A stretch of 64,000 nt of DNA from Hansschlegelia beijingensis (GTDB lineage: Bacteria; Pseudomonadota; Alphaproteobacteria; Rhizobiales; Methylopilaceae), in the NCBI RefSeq assembly GCF_014196425.1, contig NZ_JACIDR010000006.1, forward strand, positions 62,001 to 126,000, written 5' to 3'. This document shows, one piece after another, positions 48,328 through 57,655 of this stretch. The translations under genes and the position numbers were made by a program. Numbering within the stretch: the stretch's first letter is position 1; the number at the start of each line of letters is the position of its first letter. The notes beneath the pieces are model-generated. The model made no database searches and was not told where the DNA came from. It worked only from the letters and a program-made list of their open reading frames with translations.

Positions 48328-49057
48328 CCTCGGGCGGAGCCTGGCGGCCGCGGAAGCCGGTCGCCAGCACATAGAGCTCGGACGAGTCCTTGCGGCTCGA
48401 CGGCGGCTTGACGTGAATGACCTTGGCGTAGTCGCGCTTGAGCTCCGCCAGCAGCTCGGTCTGGGCGCCGCCCTGGAAGACTTTCGCCAGGAACGCGCCG
48501 CCGGGGGCCAGCACCTCGGCGGCGAACTGCGCGGCCGCCTCCACCAGCGCCATGATGCGCAGGTGGTCGGTCCGCTGATGGCCGACAGTGTTCGCGGCCA
48601 TGTCCGACAGCACGACGTCCGCCTTGCCGCCGAGCCGCTGCTTCAGGAGTTCGGGAGCGTCGTCGTCCAGAAAGTCGAGGACCATGAAGTCCGCGCCCGG
48701 GACGGGCTCCATCTCCAGCAGGTCGATCGCGACGATCGAGCCCTTGCCCTCGGTGGCGCCGATCCGCTGCGCGGCGATCTGGCTCCAGCCGCCCGGCGCC
48801 GCGCCGAGATCCACCACCTTCTGGCCGGGCTTCAGGAAGTGATGCTTGTCGTCGATCTCGATCAGCTTGAAGGCCGCGCGCGAACGGTAGCCCTCGCGTC
48901 GCGCGGCCTGGACGTAGGGATCGTTGAGCTGGCGGCTCAGCCAGAGCGTCGAGGCGTGGCTGCGCTTCCTGGCGGTGCGGACCCGAACCTCGAGGCTGCG
49001 CCCCGCGCCGCCCGAGGCCTTGTCGCTCCCGCCGCCTCCTCGCGACCGCGCGCTCAA
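48320..49057 (-). CDS. rlmE: 23S rRNA 2'-O-methyltransferase RlmE
   Basis: RlmE (FtsJ) methylates U2552 in the 23S A loop. The 245-residue protein has the SAM motif [15 protein letters not shown], the catalytic Lys/Asp/Glu residues around [11 protein letters not shown] and [12 protein letters not shown], and an Arg/Ser-rich N-terminus. The only credible start is TTG at 49057, whose last bases are the ppx/gppA stop (TTGA overlap); no ATG or GTG lies between it and the conserved core. Confidence 0.9.
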   Translation of the reverse strand: MSARSRGGGGSDKASGGAGRSLEVRVRTARKRSHASTLWLSRQLNDPYVQAARREGYRSRAAFKLIEIDDKHHFLKPGQKVVDLGAAPGGWSQIAAQRIGATEGKGSIVAIDLLEMEPVPGADFMVLDFLDDDAPELLKQRLGGKADVVLSDMAANTVGHQRTDHLRIMALVEAAAQFAAEVLAPGGAFLAKVFQGGAQTELLAELKRDYAKVIHVKPPSSRKDSSELYVLATGFRGRQAPPEAT

Positions 49058-50157
49058 CCGCGTCGTCCTCGGCGGCGCGCGCCGCGACGGCGCCAGGCGC
49101 CGTCCGCCCGCATCATCTCGACCAGGATGCCCTCGCGAAGCCCGCGGTCGGCGACCCGCAGCCGCGCCACCGGGAAGGCGCGCCGTATGGCCTCCAGCAC
49201 CGCGCAGCCGGCGAGCACGAGGTCGGCCCGGTCGGGGCCGATGCACGGGTTCTGGCAGCGCTGGTCGTAGGACATCTCGCGCAGCGACTCGACGACCCGC
49301 GTGACGTCCGTCGACGCCATCCACTGCCCGTCGACCAGCCTGCGCTCGTAGCGCGGCAAGCCAAGATGAACGCCGGCGATCGTCGTCACGGTCCCGGACG
49401 TGCCCAGCAGGTGGATGTCGCTCAGGGAGGCGCTCAGGGTCTCGCGCTCCGGGAAAGCCTCGAGCAGCCGCTCGACCTCGCCCACCATGTCCTCGAACAC
49501 CTGGGTCGAGACCTTCACGCCGCCATAGCGCTCGGCGAGCGTCACCACCCCCACCGGGAGCGAGACCCAGGCGCGCATCGCGAGGTGCCCGGGCCCCCCG
49601 CCGCGCCGGCGATCGAGCCAGACGACCTCCGACGAGCCGCCGCCGATGTCGAACAGGATCACCCCGCCGGCCGCCGGGTCAGCGAGCGAGGCGCAGCCGG
49701 CGGCGGCGAGCCGCGCCTCGGTGGCGCGGTCGATGATCTCGAGCTCCAGGCCAGTCTCGGCGCGCACGCGGTCGAGAAACGCCTCGCCATTGTCGGCCTG
49801 CCGGCAGGCCTCGGTCGCGATCAGGCGCGAGCGCGAGACGCCGCGCGCCTCCATCTTGTCCCGACACACCGCAAGCGCCGACACCGCGCGCGAGATGGCG
49901 CCCTCCGAGAGGCGGCCGCTATGCGCGAGCCCTTCGCCGAGACGGACGATGCGGGAGAACGAATCCACGACTCGGAAGCCGCCGTCCCGATCCGGCCGGG
50001 CGACCAGTAAGCGGCAGTTGTTGGTTCCGAGATCGAGCGCCGCATAAGTCGTGGGTTGCGGGCGGACGGGAGTGTCGGCGCGAGCCGAGGCCGCCGCTCC
50101 GCGCCCCACGGGATACGTGAGTCCCGGGGCGGCGAGCGTTACGGCGGAGTGGGACAA
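49054..50157 (-). CDS. Ppx/GppA exopolyphosphatase-family phosphatase
   Basis: This 367-residue actin/hsp70-fold hydrolase acts on polyphosphate or pppGpp. The signature is [16 protein letters not shown] at residues 38-53 and the phosphate-binding [14 protein letters not shown], with GxSGTVTT in the middle. The family members of about 300 residues are shorter; the start at 50157 may be too early by 20-30 residues. It is upstream of and coupled to rlmE. Confidence 0.88.
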   Translation of the reverse strand: MSHSAVTLAAPGLTYPVGRGAAASARADTPVRPQPTTYAALDLGTNNCRLLVARPDRDGGFRVVDSFSRIVRLGEGLAHSGRLSEGAISRAVSALAVCRDKMEARGVSRSRLIATEACRQADNGEAFLDRVRAETGLELEIIDRATEARLAAAGCASLADPAAGGVILFDIGGGSSEVVWLDRRRGGGPGHLAMRAWVSLPVGVVTLAERYGGVKVSTQVFEDMVGEVERLLEAFPERETLSASLSDIHLLGTSGTVTTIAGVHLGLPRYERRLVDGQWMASTDVTRVVESLREMSYDQRCQNPCIGPDRADLVLAGCAVLEAIRRAFPVARLRVADRGLREGILVEMMRADGAWRRRGARRRGRRG

Positions 50158-50221
50158 TAGCCGGCATCCTTCGCGCCGCGGCCCCGGCTCCAGTGAGCTC
50201 GAGGCGAGTACGCGCGTGTGA

Positions 50222-50240
50222 ACAATTCAGGCGGAATTGT
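50222..50240. promoter_or_regulatory. Palindromic operator candidate upstream of lldP
   Basis: ACAATTC (50222-50228), AGGCG and GAATTGT (50234-50240) form a perfect 7-bp inverted repeat in the 253-base divergent region between the ppx/gppA gene and the lactate permease. It has the form of a small-repressor site. No GntR-type regulator gene is adjacent, so the regulator is unknown. Confidence 0.4.
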
Positions 50241-50410
50241 AACAGCGAACGGCTCAGTCGCAAGGCAACTCCGCTCGCGCAAAAGTGTTGATCCTCCGCT
50301 CAGAAAGGCGCAGGGCAAACGGCCCGCGTTCTCAGGTTGCGGGGATTCGAGGTCACACCAAAGGCCGGGGCGCAGGTCCGGCCCTCACAAAAAAGCGCGG
50401 GGGACCGCCA

Positions 50411-52084
50411 ATGTGGCAACAAGTTTATGATCCATTCGGCAACGCGGTCATTTCGACCCTCGTCGCCGCCATTCCGGTCGTGGTGCTGCTGGCAGGCATA
50501 GGGCTTTTCAGCCTGAAGGCTCATGTCGCGGCGCTGCTGGGGCTGGCCGCGGCGCTGATCATCGCGATCTTCGGCCAGGGGATGCCCGCCGAAAAAGCCG
50601 GCATGACGGCGCTCTACGGGGCCGCGTTCGGGCTTCTGCCCATCGGATGGATCATCCTCAACATCATCTTCCTTTACCAACTCACTCTCGAGAAGGGTTA
50701 TTTCAAGGTCCTGCAGGACTCGATCGCCGGCATCACGGATGATCGGCGGCTGCAACTCCTGCTGATCGCCTTCTGCTTCGGCGCGTTCTTCGAGGGCGCG
50801 GGCGGCTTCGGCACCCCGGTCGCCGTCACGGGCGCGATCCTCATCGGCCTCGGCTTCTCTCCGCTCGCCGCCTCCGGCCTGTCGCTGATCGCCAACACCG
50901 CGCCCGTCGCCTATGGCGCGCTCGGCACCCCGGTCATCGCGCTCGCGGCCGTCACGGGCCTGCCGCTGCTCGACCTGTCGGCGATGATCGGGCGCCAACT
51001 GCCCTTCTTCTCCGTGCTGGTGCCGTTCTGGCTGATCGTGGCCTTCGCGGGCTTCCGCGGGATGATCCAGATCTTCCCCGCGATCCTGATCGCCGGCGTC
51101 AGCTTCGCCATCCCGCAGTTCGTGGTCTCGAACTACCACGGCCCGTGGCTCGTCGACGTCATCGCCTCGGTCGTGTCGATCGCGTGCCTGGCGATGTTCC
51201 TGAAGGTCTGGCGGCCGCGCGAGATCTGGACCTCGGCGGAAGGCGCCGCGCCCACCGCCGGCGGCGCCGGCGCGCACGTCTTCGACAAGCATTCGAGCGG
51301 CGACGTGCTGCGCGCCTGGCTGCCGTGGCTGATCCTCTCCGTCATCGTGGTCTGCTGGGGCATCCCGCAGGTGAAGGCGTTCCTCGACAGCCTGGCGCTC
51401 GTGAAGTTCCCGGTCGCGCATGTCGACCAGCTGATCCAGCGCGTCCCACCGGTGGTCCCCGCGGCCAAGGCCGAGGCCGCCGTCTTCAGCCTGAACTGGC
51501 TGTCGGCGACGGGCAGCGGCATTCTGGTGTCGGCGATCATCGCCGGCTTCGTGATGGGCTTCTCGCCGCTCGGCATGCTCCGGGTCTACGGCCGCACGCT
51601 CTATCTCGTCCGCTACTCGCTGCTGACGATTTCGGCGATGCTCGCGCTGGGCTTCGTCACCCGCTACTCGGGCGTCGACGCGACCTTGGGGCTGGCCTTC
51701 TCGCAGACCGGGGTGTTCTACCCGTTCTTCGGCGTGCTGCTCGGCTGGCTCGGCGTCGCGCTCACCGGCTCCGACACCTCGTCGAACGTGCTGTTCGGCT
51801 CGCTGCAGAAGATCACGGCGGAGCAGCTCGGCCTCTCGCCGACGCTGATGGCCGCGTCAAACTCGTCGGGCGGCGTGATGGGCAAGATGATCGATGCGCA
51901 GTCGATCGTCGTCGCCTCCACGGCGACGCGCTGGTACGGCCACGAGGGCGACATCCTGCGCTACGTGTTCTTCCACTCCATCGCGCTTGCGGTCCTGATG
52001 GGCCTCCTGGTGATGGCGCAGGCCTATGTGCCGCCGTTCACCGAGATGGTGATCCAGGCGCCCGCGGCGGCGGTCACGCCATAG
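50411..52084 (+). CDS. lldP: L-lactate permease
   Basis: This LctP-family lactate:H+ symporter of the inner membrane has 557 residues and about a dozen hydrophobic segments. It begins MWQQVYDPFGNAV, then the family motif CFGAFFEGAGGFGTPVAVT and TGSDTSSNVLFGSLQ in the second half. The ATG at 50411 gives the family start; upstream codons to 50285 lie in the promoter region. No lactate dehydrogenase gene is beside it. Confidence 0.93.
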   Translation: MWQQVYDPFGNAVISTLVAAIPVVVLLAGIGLFSLKAHVAALLGLAAALIIAIFGQGMPAEKAGMTALYGAAFGLLPIGWIILNIIFLYQLTLEKGYFKVLQDSIAGITDDRRLQLLLIAFCFGAFFEGAGGFGTPVAVTGAILIGLGFSPLAASGLSLIANTAPVAYGALGTPVIALAAVTGLPLLDLSAMIGRQLPFFSVLVPFWLIVAFAGFRGMIQIFPAILIAGVSFAIPQFVVSNYHGPWLVDVIASVVSIACLAMFLKVWRPREIWTSAEGAAPTAGGAGAHVFDKHSSGDVLRAWLPWLILSVIVVCWGIPQVKAFLDSLALVKFPVAHVDQLIQRVPPVVPAAKAEAAVFSLNWLSATGSGILVSAIIAGFVMGFSPLGMLRVYGRTLYLVRYSLLTISAMLALGFVTRYSGVDATLGLAFSQTGVFYPFFGVLLGWLGVALTGSDTSSNVLFGSLQKITAEQLGLSPTLMAASNSSGGVMGKMIDAQSIVVASTATRWYGHEGDILRYVFFHSIALAVLMGLLVMAQAYVPPFTEMVIQAPAAAVTP

Positions 52085-52108
52085 GGCGCTCTCCGCGCCT
52101 CGATACGG

Positions 52109-52134
52109 AAGGGCCGGCTCACGCCGGCCCTTTT
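52109..52134 (+). terminator. Intrinsic terminator after lldP
   Basis: GGGCCGGC (52111-52118), loop TCAC and GCCGGCCC (52123-52130) form a perfect 8-bp stem followed by TTTT, 27 bases after the lldP stop. Confidence 0.85.
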
Positions 52135-52151
52135 CGTTTCGTGGCCCGGCC

Positions 52152-53363
52152 TCAGCGCTGTCCTAGGATCGCGCCGGCCGCCCGGAACGGCGTCTGCAGC
52201 GTCGCGGCGGCCGCGTCGAGAACGAAGATCCCGGCCTGCTGCGCGGCGTTGCCCGAGCCGGCCTTGAGCTGCGACTGCAGCTGCGGGTAGATCGTGGCGA
52301 GCGCGGCGTAGCGGTCGTGATTGGTGCCGTTTTCGGATTGCAACTGCGAGATGTCGACGACGCGCAGGTTTTCGCTCCGCGCCACCGCCTGAACCTGCGG
52401 GTCCTGGATATCGAGCGCCCCCACCCGGTCGCGATCGCCCGCCAGGAAGCGAGAGGCGGACAGCGCCCGGTCGTCCTTTGAGACCAGCAGGGTGATCGGC
52501 GGCGACAGCCTGCCCACCACCAGGAGCTGCTGACGGAAGACGTCGATGTCGATGTCCGGGGCCGCGAGGATGACGTCGCCGAGCCCGGCGACCGCACGGT
52601 CGCGCCCTTCGAGCCTCAGCTGCCGGATGGCCTCCACCGTGAGCCAGCCGCCCATGCTGTGGCCGAGCAGGGTGACGTTCCCCGCCCCGGGTTGAGTCGT
52701 CAGCGCCTCGATGACATGCGCGAGGCCGTCGCGCGAATACGTCACCGACTCCTTGTCCGCCACATAGCTCGCGAGCGAGCCTCGGGACGGCCAGGCGAAC
52801 AGCACGGCCGCGCCGCCCACATCCGCGTCGGCGTCCATCTGCGCCAGCCGGAAGAGCGACTCCTGGAAGGTGTAGTTGTAGCCGTGCACGAAGACGCCGA
52901 TTCCCGCCCGTGGGCCGCGCGACCTCGCTGCGGCGGCCCTGGTCTGGGCGAGGAACTCCGTTTCGGTCAGCGGCGTCGCCGAGACCGTCACGAACTCCTT
53001 GGTCGCGTCAGGCTTCGACTTCGGCCACTCGATGGCGCCCGGCTTGTGCGTCGGCGGGATCGAAATCACGTAGCGCGCATAATGAAGCTGGCGCGAGCGG
53101 CCGTCGGTGAACGCCGCGCCGCCGCCGGGAGCAGGCTCTCGCGTGGTGGCGACATAGACCGTGACCTGCTTCGCTCCCCCTACGGCCGATACCGGGTCGA
53201 GCACGCGCGCGTCCGGCCGCGAAGCGCAGGCGGCGAGGCACAGGGCGATCGCTCCTGCCACGAGCCTCAGCGTGAGCAGCCCCAACCGCGACGATTCGCC
53301 TTGCGCCGCCGACGCCCCGCGCTCTCCCGGCCGGATCCGGCCCCACCCTCCTGCTGCCCTCAA
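52152..53363 (-). CDS. Alpha/beta-hydrolase lipoprotein (DUF900 type)
   Basis: This exported esterase-like protein has a lipobox (CLAACAS), and the mature part has the DUF900 core: VFVHGYNYTF, the nucleophile GHSMGGWL, aspartate in LVSKDDRALS and histidine in GTNHDRYA. The start is uncertain. The ATG at 53363 gives 403 residues with an unusual 40-residue lead; a TTG near 53285 would begin a normal 18-residue lipoprotein signal. The substrate is unknown. Confidence 0.83.
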   Translation of the reverse strand: MRAAGGWGRIRPGERGASAAQGESSRLGLLTLRLVAGAIALCLAACASRPDARVLDPVSAVGGAKQVTVYVATTREPAPGGGAAFTDGRSRQLHYARYVISIPPTHKPGAIEWPKSKPDATKEFVTVSATPLTETEFLAQTRAAAARSRGPRAGIGVFVHGYNYTFQESLFRLAQMDADADVGGAAVLFAWPSRGSLASYVADKESVTYSRDGLAHVIEALTTQPGAGNVTLLGHSMGGWLTVEAIRQLRLEGRDRAVAGLGDVILAAPDIDIDVFRQQLLVVGRLSPPITLLVSKDDRALSASRFLAGDRDRVGALDIQDPQVQAVARSENLRVVDISQLQSENGTNHDRYAALATIYPQLQSQLKAGSGNAAQQAGIFVLDAAAATLQTPFRAAGAILGQR

Positions 53364-53643
53364 CGGGTGAACCCCCCTGCCTGCTGCGCGGAACGCGCCG
53401 GCCCGGTTTAGCAGCAGACGTCCGCGACACAGAAGCTTCCGGGCCGGCAGGGCGCAGCGGGTGGAACCGGAGCTTAAGGTTTCGCGGCTACAAGACGGAT
53501 GAGCCGCATCGACGTGCGGGCCGCGCGGCGCCTCTTGCTCCGGCGATCCGAACCCGCTAGAGGGAGCGCGTTGCGGACGGCCCTTACGGCCTCGCTCGCG
53601 GTCGCCCCGCCTCGACTGGACGGAGGCGGTCGCACTCCCCTGC

Positions 53644-53717
53644 TGGGGGATAGTTTAACGGTAGAACAGCGGACTCTGACTCCGTTAGTCGTGGTTCGAA
53701 TCCACGTCCCCCAGCCA
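53644..53717 (+). tRNA. tRNA-Gln (anticodon CUG)
   Basis: The cloverleaf reads well. Acceptor TGGGGGA (53644-53650) pairs with TCCCCCA (53707-53713). The anticodon loop CTCTGAC holds CTG at 53676-53678, the T arm contains GTTCGAATC, and G73 plus an encoded CCA end at 53717. CTG reads CAG glutamine codons. Confidence 0.95.
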
Positions 53718-53733
53718 CTTCCTCCGGTCGATC

Positions 53734-53752
53734 CGCGCACCGCGCGCTTTTT
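53734..53752 (+). terminator. Short intrinsic terminator after tRNA-Gln
   Basis: CGCGC-ACC-GCGCG (53734-53746) followed by C and TTTTT (53748-53752), 17 bases past the tRNA CCA end. The stem is short but all G-C. Confidence 0.6.
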
Positions 53753-53860
53753 CTCGCAAGGTGCGAGCCATCCGCGACACGCGGGGGCTGGCGCGAACCC
53801 GGGCCTCGCCTGCGGTCGGAGCCCCGAAGATCATTCGTCGCCGGATCAGCGGAGCGCGCG

Positions 53861-54493
53861 GTGAGCTACGCCGTCAAAGAGATCTTCAAGACCCTCCAGG
53901 GCGAAGGCGCCCAGGCGGGCCGCGCCGCAGTGTTCTGCCGCTTCGCCGGCTGCAATCTCTGGTCCGGCCGCGAAGCTGACCGCGCCACGGCGGTCTGCCG
54001 GTTCTGCGACACCGACTTCGTTGGGATGGACGGCGAAGGCGGCGGACGATTCGCCGGCGCGACCGAACTCGCGGAAGCCATCGAGGCCGCCTGGGGCCCC
54101 TCTTCGACCGGCCGATATGTGGTGTTCACCGGCGGCGAGCCCCTGCTCCAGCTGGACGCCGCGCTGCTTGCGGCCGTTCGCGCCCGCGGCTTCGAGAGCG
54201 CGGTCGAGACCAACGGCACGCTCGAGCCGCCCGCCGGACTGGACTGGATCTGCGTCAGCCCGAAGGCGGACGCCGCGCTCCAGCTCAGGCACGGCGACGA
54301 GCTGAAGCTCGTCTACCCGCAGGAGGGCGTCGACCCCGCCGCCTTCGAAGCCCTGCCCTTCCGGCATTTCTGGCTGCAGCCGATGGACGGGCCCCGCCGG
54401 GCCGAGAACATGGCGGCGGCCGCCGCCTACTGTCTGGCGAACCCGCCTTGGCGGCTCGGCCTCCAGACGCACAAGATCGCAGGACTGCCATGA
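53861..54493 (+). CDS. queE: 7-carboxy-7-deazaguanine synthase
   Basis: This radical-SAM enzyme turns 6-carboxytetrahydropterin into 7-carboxy-7-deazaguanine. The cluster cysteines are Cys31, Cys46 and Cys49, a CX14CX2C spacing found in the QueE variant rather than the plain CX3CX2C. Other signatures are VFTGGEPLLQLD and the start KEIFKTLQGEG. It has 210 residues, a GTG start, and an ATGA overlap with queD. Confidence 0.94.
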   Translation: MSYAVKEIFKTLQGEGAQAGRAAVFCRFAGCNLWSGREADRATAVCRFCDTDFVGMDGEGGGRFAGATELAEAIEAAWGPSSTGRYVVFTGGEPLLQLDAALLAAVRARGFESAVETNGTLEPPAGLDWICVSPKADAALQLRHGDELKLVYPQEGVDPAAFEALPFRHFWLQPMDGPRRAENMAAAAAYCLANPPWRLGLQTHKIAGLP

Positions 54494-54846
54494 AGATCAC
54501 CCAGGCGTTCACCTTCGAGGCCGCGCACCGCCTGCCGAACGTGCCTGCGACGCATCGCTGCCATCGGATGCATGGCCACTCCTACCGCGTGGAGCTGACG
54601 CTCGAGGGAGAGGTCGATCCCGCGACCGGCTTCGTGGTGGATTTCTTCGACGTCGAGGCCGCGTTCGGGCCGCTGCGCGAGCAGCTTGACCACCACACGC
54701 TGAACGAGGTTCCGGGCCTTGCGAATCCGACCGCCGAGCACATCGCGATGTGGATCTGGGAAAGGTCGAAGCCCGCGCTGCCGCAGCTCAGCGCGGTCAA
54801 GGTCTTCGAGACGCCCTACTGCTGGGCCGAGTTTTCGGGCGCCTGA
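54490..54846 (+). CDS. queD: 6-carboxy-5,6,7,8-tetrahydropterin synthase
   Basis: QueD makes carboxytetrahydropterin from dihydroneopterin triphosphate. The 118-residue protein has zinc histidines His13, His28 and His30, catalytic Cys24 (CHRMHGHSY), and the LDHHTLNEV segment. The ATG at 54490 overlaps the queE stop, so the pair is coupled. Confidence 0.94.
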   Translation: MKITQAFTFEAAHRLPNVPATHRCHRMHGHSYRVELTLEGEVDPATGFVVDFFDVEAAFGPLREQLDHHTLNEVPGLANPTAEHIAMWIWERSKPALPQLSAVKVFETPYCWAEFSGA

Positions 54847-54978
54847 TGCGCCGAGAGCGCGATTGACACAGCGGGCGCGCGGGCTCACCTGCAGGTCACC
54901 GGAACAACGCCCTTCTGAGGTCTCGCGGCGCGGCTGACGCGCCCGCCGTGAGCGAAGACAATCGCCAGGGGAAGTGAA

Positions 54979-56826
54979 ATGCCCGCCTATCGCTCCCGCA
55001 CCACGACGCACGGCCGCAACATGGCCGGCGCGCGCGGCCTCTGGCGCGCGACGGGGATGAAGGACAGCGACTTCGGCAAGCCGATCATCGCGGTGGTGAA
55101 CTCCTTCACGCAGTTCGTGCCGGGGCACGTCCACCTCAAGGACCTCGGACAGCTGGTCGCGCGCGAGATCGAGAAGGCCGGCGGCGTCGCCAAGGAGTTC
55201 AACACGATCGCCGTCGATGACGGCATCGCGATGGGCCACGACGGCATGCTCTACAGCCTGCCCTCGCGCGAACTGATCGCCGACAGCGTCGAATACATGG
55301 TCAACGCGCATTGCGCGGACGCCATGGTCTGCATCTCAAATTGCGACAAGATCACCCCCGGCATGCTGATGGCGGCGCTCCGCCTCAACATCCCCGCGGT
55401 GTTCGTCTCCGGCGGCCCGATGGAGGCCGGCAAGGTCGTCCTGCGGGGCAAGGATGTCGCGCTCGACCTGGTCGACGCCATGGTGGCGGCGGCCGACGAC
55501 CGCGTCGCGGCCGAGGACGTCGAGATCATCGAACGCTCCGCCTGCCCGACCTGCGGCTCCTGCTCGGGCATGTTCACCGCCAATTCGATGAACTGCCTGA
55601 CGGAAGCGCTCGGCCTCTCGCTGCCGGGCAACGGCTCGACCCTCGCGACCCACGCGGATCGCGAGCGGCTCTTCGTCGAGGCCGGCCATCTGATCGTCGA
55701 TCTCGCCCGCCGCTACTATGAAGGCGACGACGCTTCCGTGCTGCCGCGCTCGGTGGCGAGCTTCACCGCCTTCGAGAACGCGATGAGCCTCGACATCGCG
55801 ATGGGCGGCTCCACCAACACCGTGCTGCATCTGCTCGCCGCCGCGCATGAGGCGGAGGTGCCCTTCACGATGCAGGACATCGACCGCCTGTCGCGCCGCG
55901 TTCCGGTGCTCTGCAAGGTCGCGCCGGCGAAGTCCGACGTGCACATGGAGGACGTCCATCGCGCCGGCGGCGTCATGGGCATCCTCGGAGAACTCGCGCG
56001 CGCGGGCCTGCTCAATCTCGATCTGCCGACCATTCACAGCGCCACGCTCGGCGAGGCGCTGGAGCGCTGGGACGTGGCGGTGAGCCACAGCGAGGCGGTG
56101 AAGACCTTCTATCGCGCGGCCCCGGGCGGCGTGCCGACGCAGACCGCGTTCAGCCAGTCGCGGCGCTGGGAGGAGCTCGATCTCGACCGCCAAGGCGGCG
56201 TCATCCGCAGCGCCGAGCACGCCTTCTCGCAGGACGGCGGCCTCGCGGTCCTCAAGGGCGACCTCGCCGAAGACGGCTGCATCGTGAAGACCGCCGGCGT
56301 CGACGAGTCGATCCTCACCTTCTCGGGCCCCGCAAAGGTGTTCGAGAGTCAGGACGACGCGGTCAGCGGCATCCTGACCGGCAAGGTCAAGCCGGGCGAG
56401 GTGGTGGTCATCCGATACGAAGGCCCCCGCGGCGGGCCCGGCATGCAGGAGATGCTCTATCCGACGAGCTACCTGAAATCGAAGGGCCTCGGGAAGGCTT
56501 GCGCGCTCGTCACGGACGGCCGCTTCTCGGGCGGCTCCTCGGGCCTTTCGATCGGTCACGTCTCGCCGGAAGCCGCGGAGGGCGGACTGATCGCGCTGGT
56601 GCAGGACGGCGATCTGATCGAGATCGACATTCCCAACAGGTCGATCCGGCTTGCGGTCGCTCCGGAGGTGGTCGCCGCGCGGCGGGCGGCCGAGGAGGCA
56701 AAGGGAGCGGGCGCGTGGAAGCCCGCGGCCCGCGAGCGCAAGGTCTCCTCGGCGCTCCGGGCCTACGCGGCCTTCACCACCAGCGCCGCTAAGGGCGCGG
56801 TTCGGGACGTCGACCAGATCCGCTGA
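54979..56826 (+). CDS. ilvD: Dihydroxy-acid dehydratase
   Basis: IlvD dehydrates dihydroxy-acids in valine and isoleucine synthesis and carries an iron-sulfur cluster. The 615-residue protein has the cluster cysteines in [11 protein letters not shown] and [11 protein letters not shown], the [14 protein letters not shown] segment and C-terminal [21 protein letters not shown] (-35-like) hexamer lies at 54863-54868 without a clear -10. Confidence 0.96.
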   Translation: MPAYRSRTTTHGRNMAGARGLWRATGMKDSDFGKPIIAVVNSFTQFVPGHVHLKDLGQLVAREIEKAGGVAKEFNTIAVDDGIAMGHDGMLYSLPSRELIADSVEYMVNAHCADAMVCISNCDKITPGMLMAALRLNIPAVFVSGGPMEAGKVVLRGKDVALDLVDAMVAAADDRVAAEDVEIIERSACPTCGSCSGMFTANSMNCLTEALGLSLPGNGSTLATHADRERLFVEAGHLIVDLARRYYEGDDASVLPRSVASFTAFENAMSLDIAMGGSTNTVLHLLAAAHEAEVPFTMQDIDRLSRRVPVLCKVAPAKSDVHMEDVHRAGGVMGILGELARAGLLNLDLPTIHSATLGEALERWDVAVSHSEAVKTFYRAAPGGVPTQTAFSQSRRWEELDLDRQGGVIRSAEHAFSQDGGLAVLKGDLAEDGCIVKTAGVDESILTFSGPAKVFESQDDAVSGILTGKVKPGEVVVIRYEGPRGGPGMQEMLYPTSYLKSKGLGKACALVTDGRFSGGSSGLSIGHVSPEAAEGGLIALVQDGDLIEIDIPNRSIRLAVAPEVVAARRAAEEAKGAGAWKPAARERKVSSALRAYAAFTTSAAKGAVRDVDQIR

Positions 56827-56930
56827 TCGAGGGCTTTACGGTCGCGGCGAGCGCGGCCACACGCGGCTCTCAAAAGTCGCATATCCTGAGACCGCGCCGC
56901 CGGCCGGCGGCGCGACGGAGACAGCAAGAC

Positions 56931-57338
56931 ATGCCGCTTCTACGCTTTGACCTCATCGAAGGCCGCACGGACGCCGAGATCGAGACCCTTCTGGACGCCG
57001 CGCACCGCGCGATGCTCGAGGCGTTCAAGGTCCCGGAACGCGACCGCTACCAGATCGTGCAGGAACACAAGCCGAGCCGGGTTCGCATCGAGGACACCGG
57101 GCTCGGCATTCAGCGCACCGAGAAGGTCATCATCGTCTCGGTGACGACGCGGCCCAGACCCGTGGAGCAGAAGCAGGCCTTCTATCGGCTCCTGTGCGAA
57201 GCGCTGGAGAAGGATTGCGGGATGGCGGCGAGCGACGTGATGGTCAATTTCGTGACCAACACCGACGCCGACTGGTCGTTCGGCGACGGAGAGGCTCAGT
57301 TTCTCACCGGCAAGCTGGGCGCCAAAGCGCCGCAGTAA
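56931..57338 (+). CDS. Tautomerase-superfamily protein
   Basis: This 135-residue protein has the N-terminal Pro2 base expected of the tautomerase superfamily (MPLLRFDLIEGR) after removal of Met1. It is twice the length of 4-oxalocrotonate tautomerases, in the Tautomerase_2 size class (VMVNFVTNTDADWSFGDG near the end). The substrate is unknown. It follows ilvD by about 100 bases. Confidence 0.85.
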   Translation: MPLLRFDLIEGRTDAEIETLLDAAHRAMLEAFKVPERDRYQIVQEHKPSRVRIEDTGLGIQRTEKVIIVSVTTRPRPVEQKQAFYRLLCEALEKDCGMAASDVMVNFVTNTDADWSFGDGEAQFLTGKLGAKAPQ

Positions 57339-57345
57339 ACGAAAC

Positions 57346-57371
57346 GCCGGCCTCGCCGCAGCGAGGCCGGC
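57346..57371 (-). terminator. Terminator for the minus-strand 60-residue gene
   Basis: GCCGGCCTCGC (57346-57356), loop CGCA and GCGAGGCCGGC (57361-57371) form a perfect 11-bp stem. On the minus strand it is followed by GTTTCGTTT, a usable T-rich tail, eight bases after the 60-residue gene. On the plus strand no T-run follows the tautomerase. Confidence 0.7.
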
Positions 57372-57378
57372 GCGGGCT

Positions 57379-57561
57379 TCAGTTCCTCGCGAGCTCTTCC
57401 AGCTCGTCCAGGGACAGCATCCAGCCGGAGTCGGTCGCGATCGTGATGCGATCCTCCGCCTGCCGCCCGAGTTCGCGCGCGAGGCTCAGCGCTTCAATGA
57501 CTGTGGGAACGACAGTGGCGACCGGCGACGGCTCAGCCTGCGAAATGACCGTGTAGGACAT
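57379..57561 (-). CDS. 60-residue orphan protein
   Basis: This small soluble protein of unknown family ends TDSGWMLSLDELEELARN; the middle is a predicted helix (VIEALSLARELGRQAE). GGAGGAGAG precedes the ATG directly. It is downstream of the inhibitor gene on the same strand, ends in its own terminator and has a palindrome at 57571-57592 just before it. Confidence 0.65.
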   Translation of the reverse strand: MSYTVISQAEPSPVATVVPTVIEALSLARELGRQAEDRITIATDSGWMLSLDELEELARN

Positions 57562-57570
57562 CTCTCCTCC

Positions 57571-57592
57571 ATCTACACCCTTTGGCGTAGAT
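57571..57592. promoter_or_regulatory. Inverted repeat ahead of the 60-residue gene
   Basis: ATCTAC (57571-57576) and GTAGAT (57587-57592) form a perfect 6-bp inverted repeat with a 10-base spacer, ending nine bases before the gene's ATG (57561) on the minus strand. It could be a repressor site or a leader hairpin covering the ribosome site. Confidence 0.35.
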
Positions 57593-57655
57593 GAAGATGG
57601 AGCGGTTTTCGCGCCGCTTCAAGCGCGCAGAGCCCCTGCGCGACGGAGTATTTTT

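Noticed and set aside
53718..53860. A preQ1 riboswitch ahead of queE, or at 37758-37791 ahead of queC
   Set aside because: No preQ1 aptamer pattern was recognised in either leader, and the queC leader is only 34 bases.
53644..54493. A functional link between tRNA-Gln and queE
   Set aside because: Queuosine is made on GUN-anticodon tRNAs, not on a CUG tRNA, and a terminator separates the two. The adjacency looks accidental.
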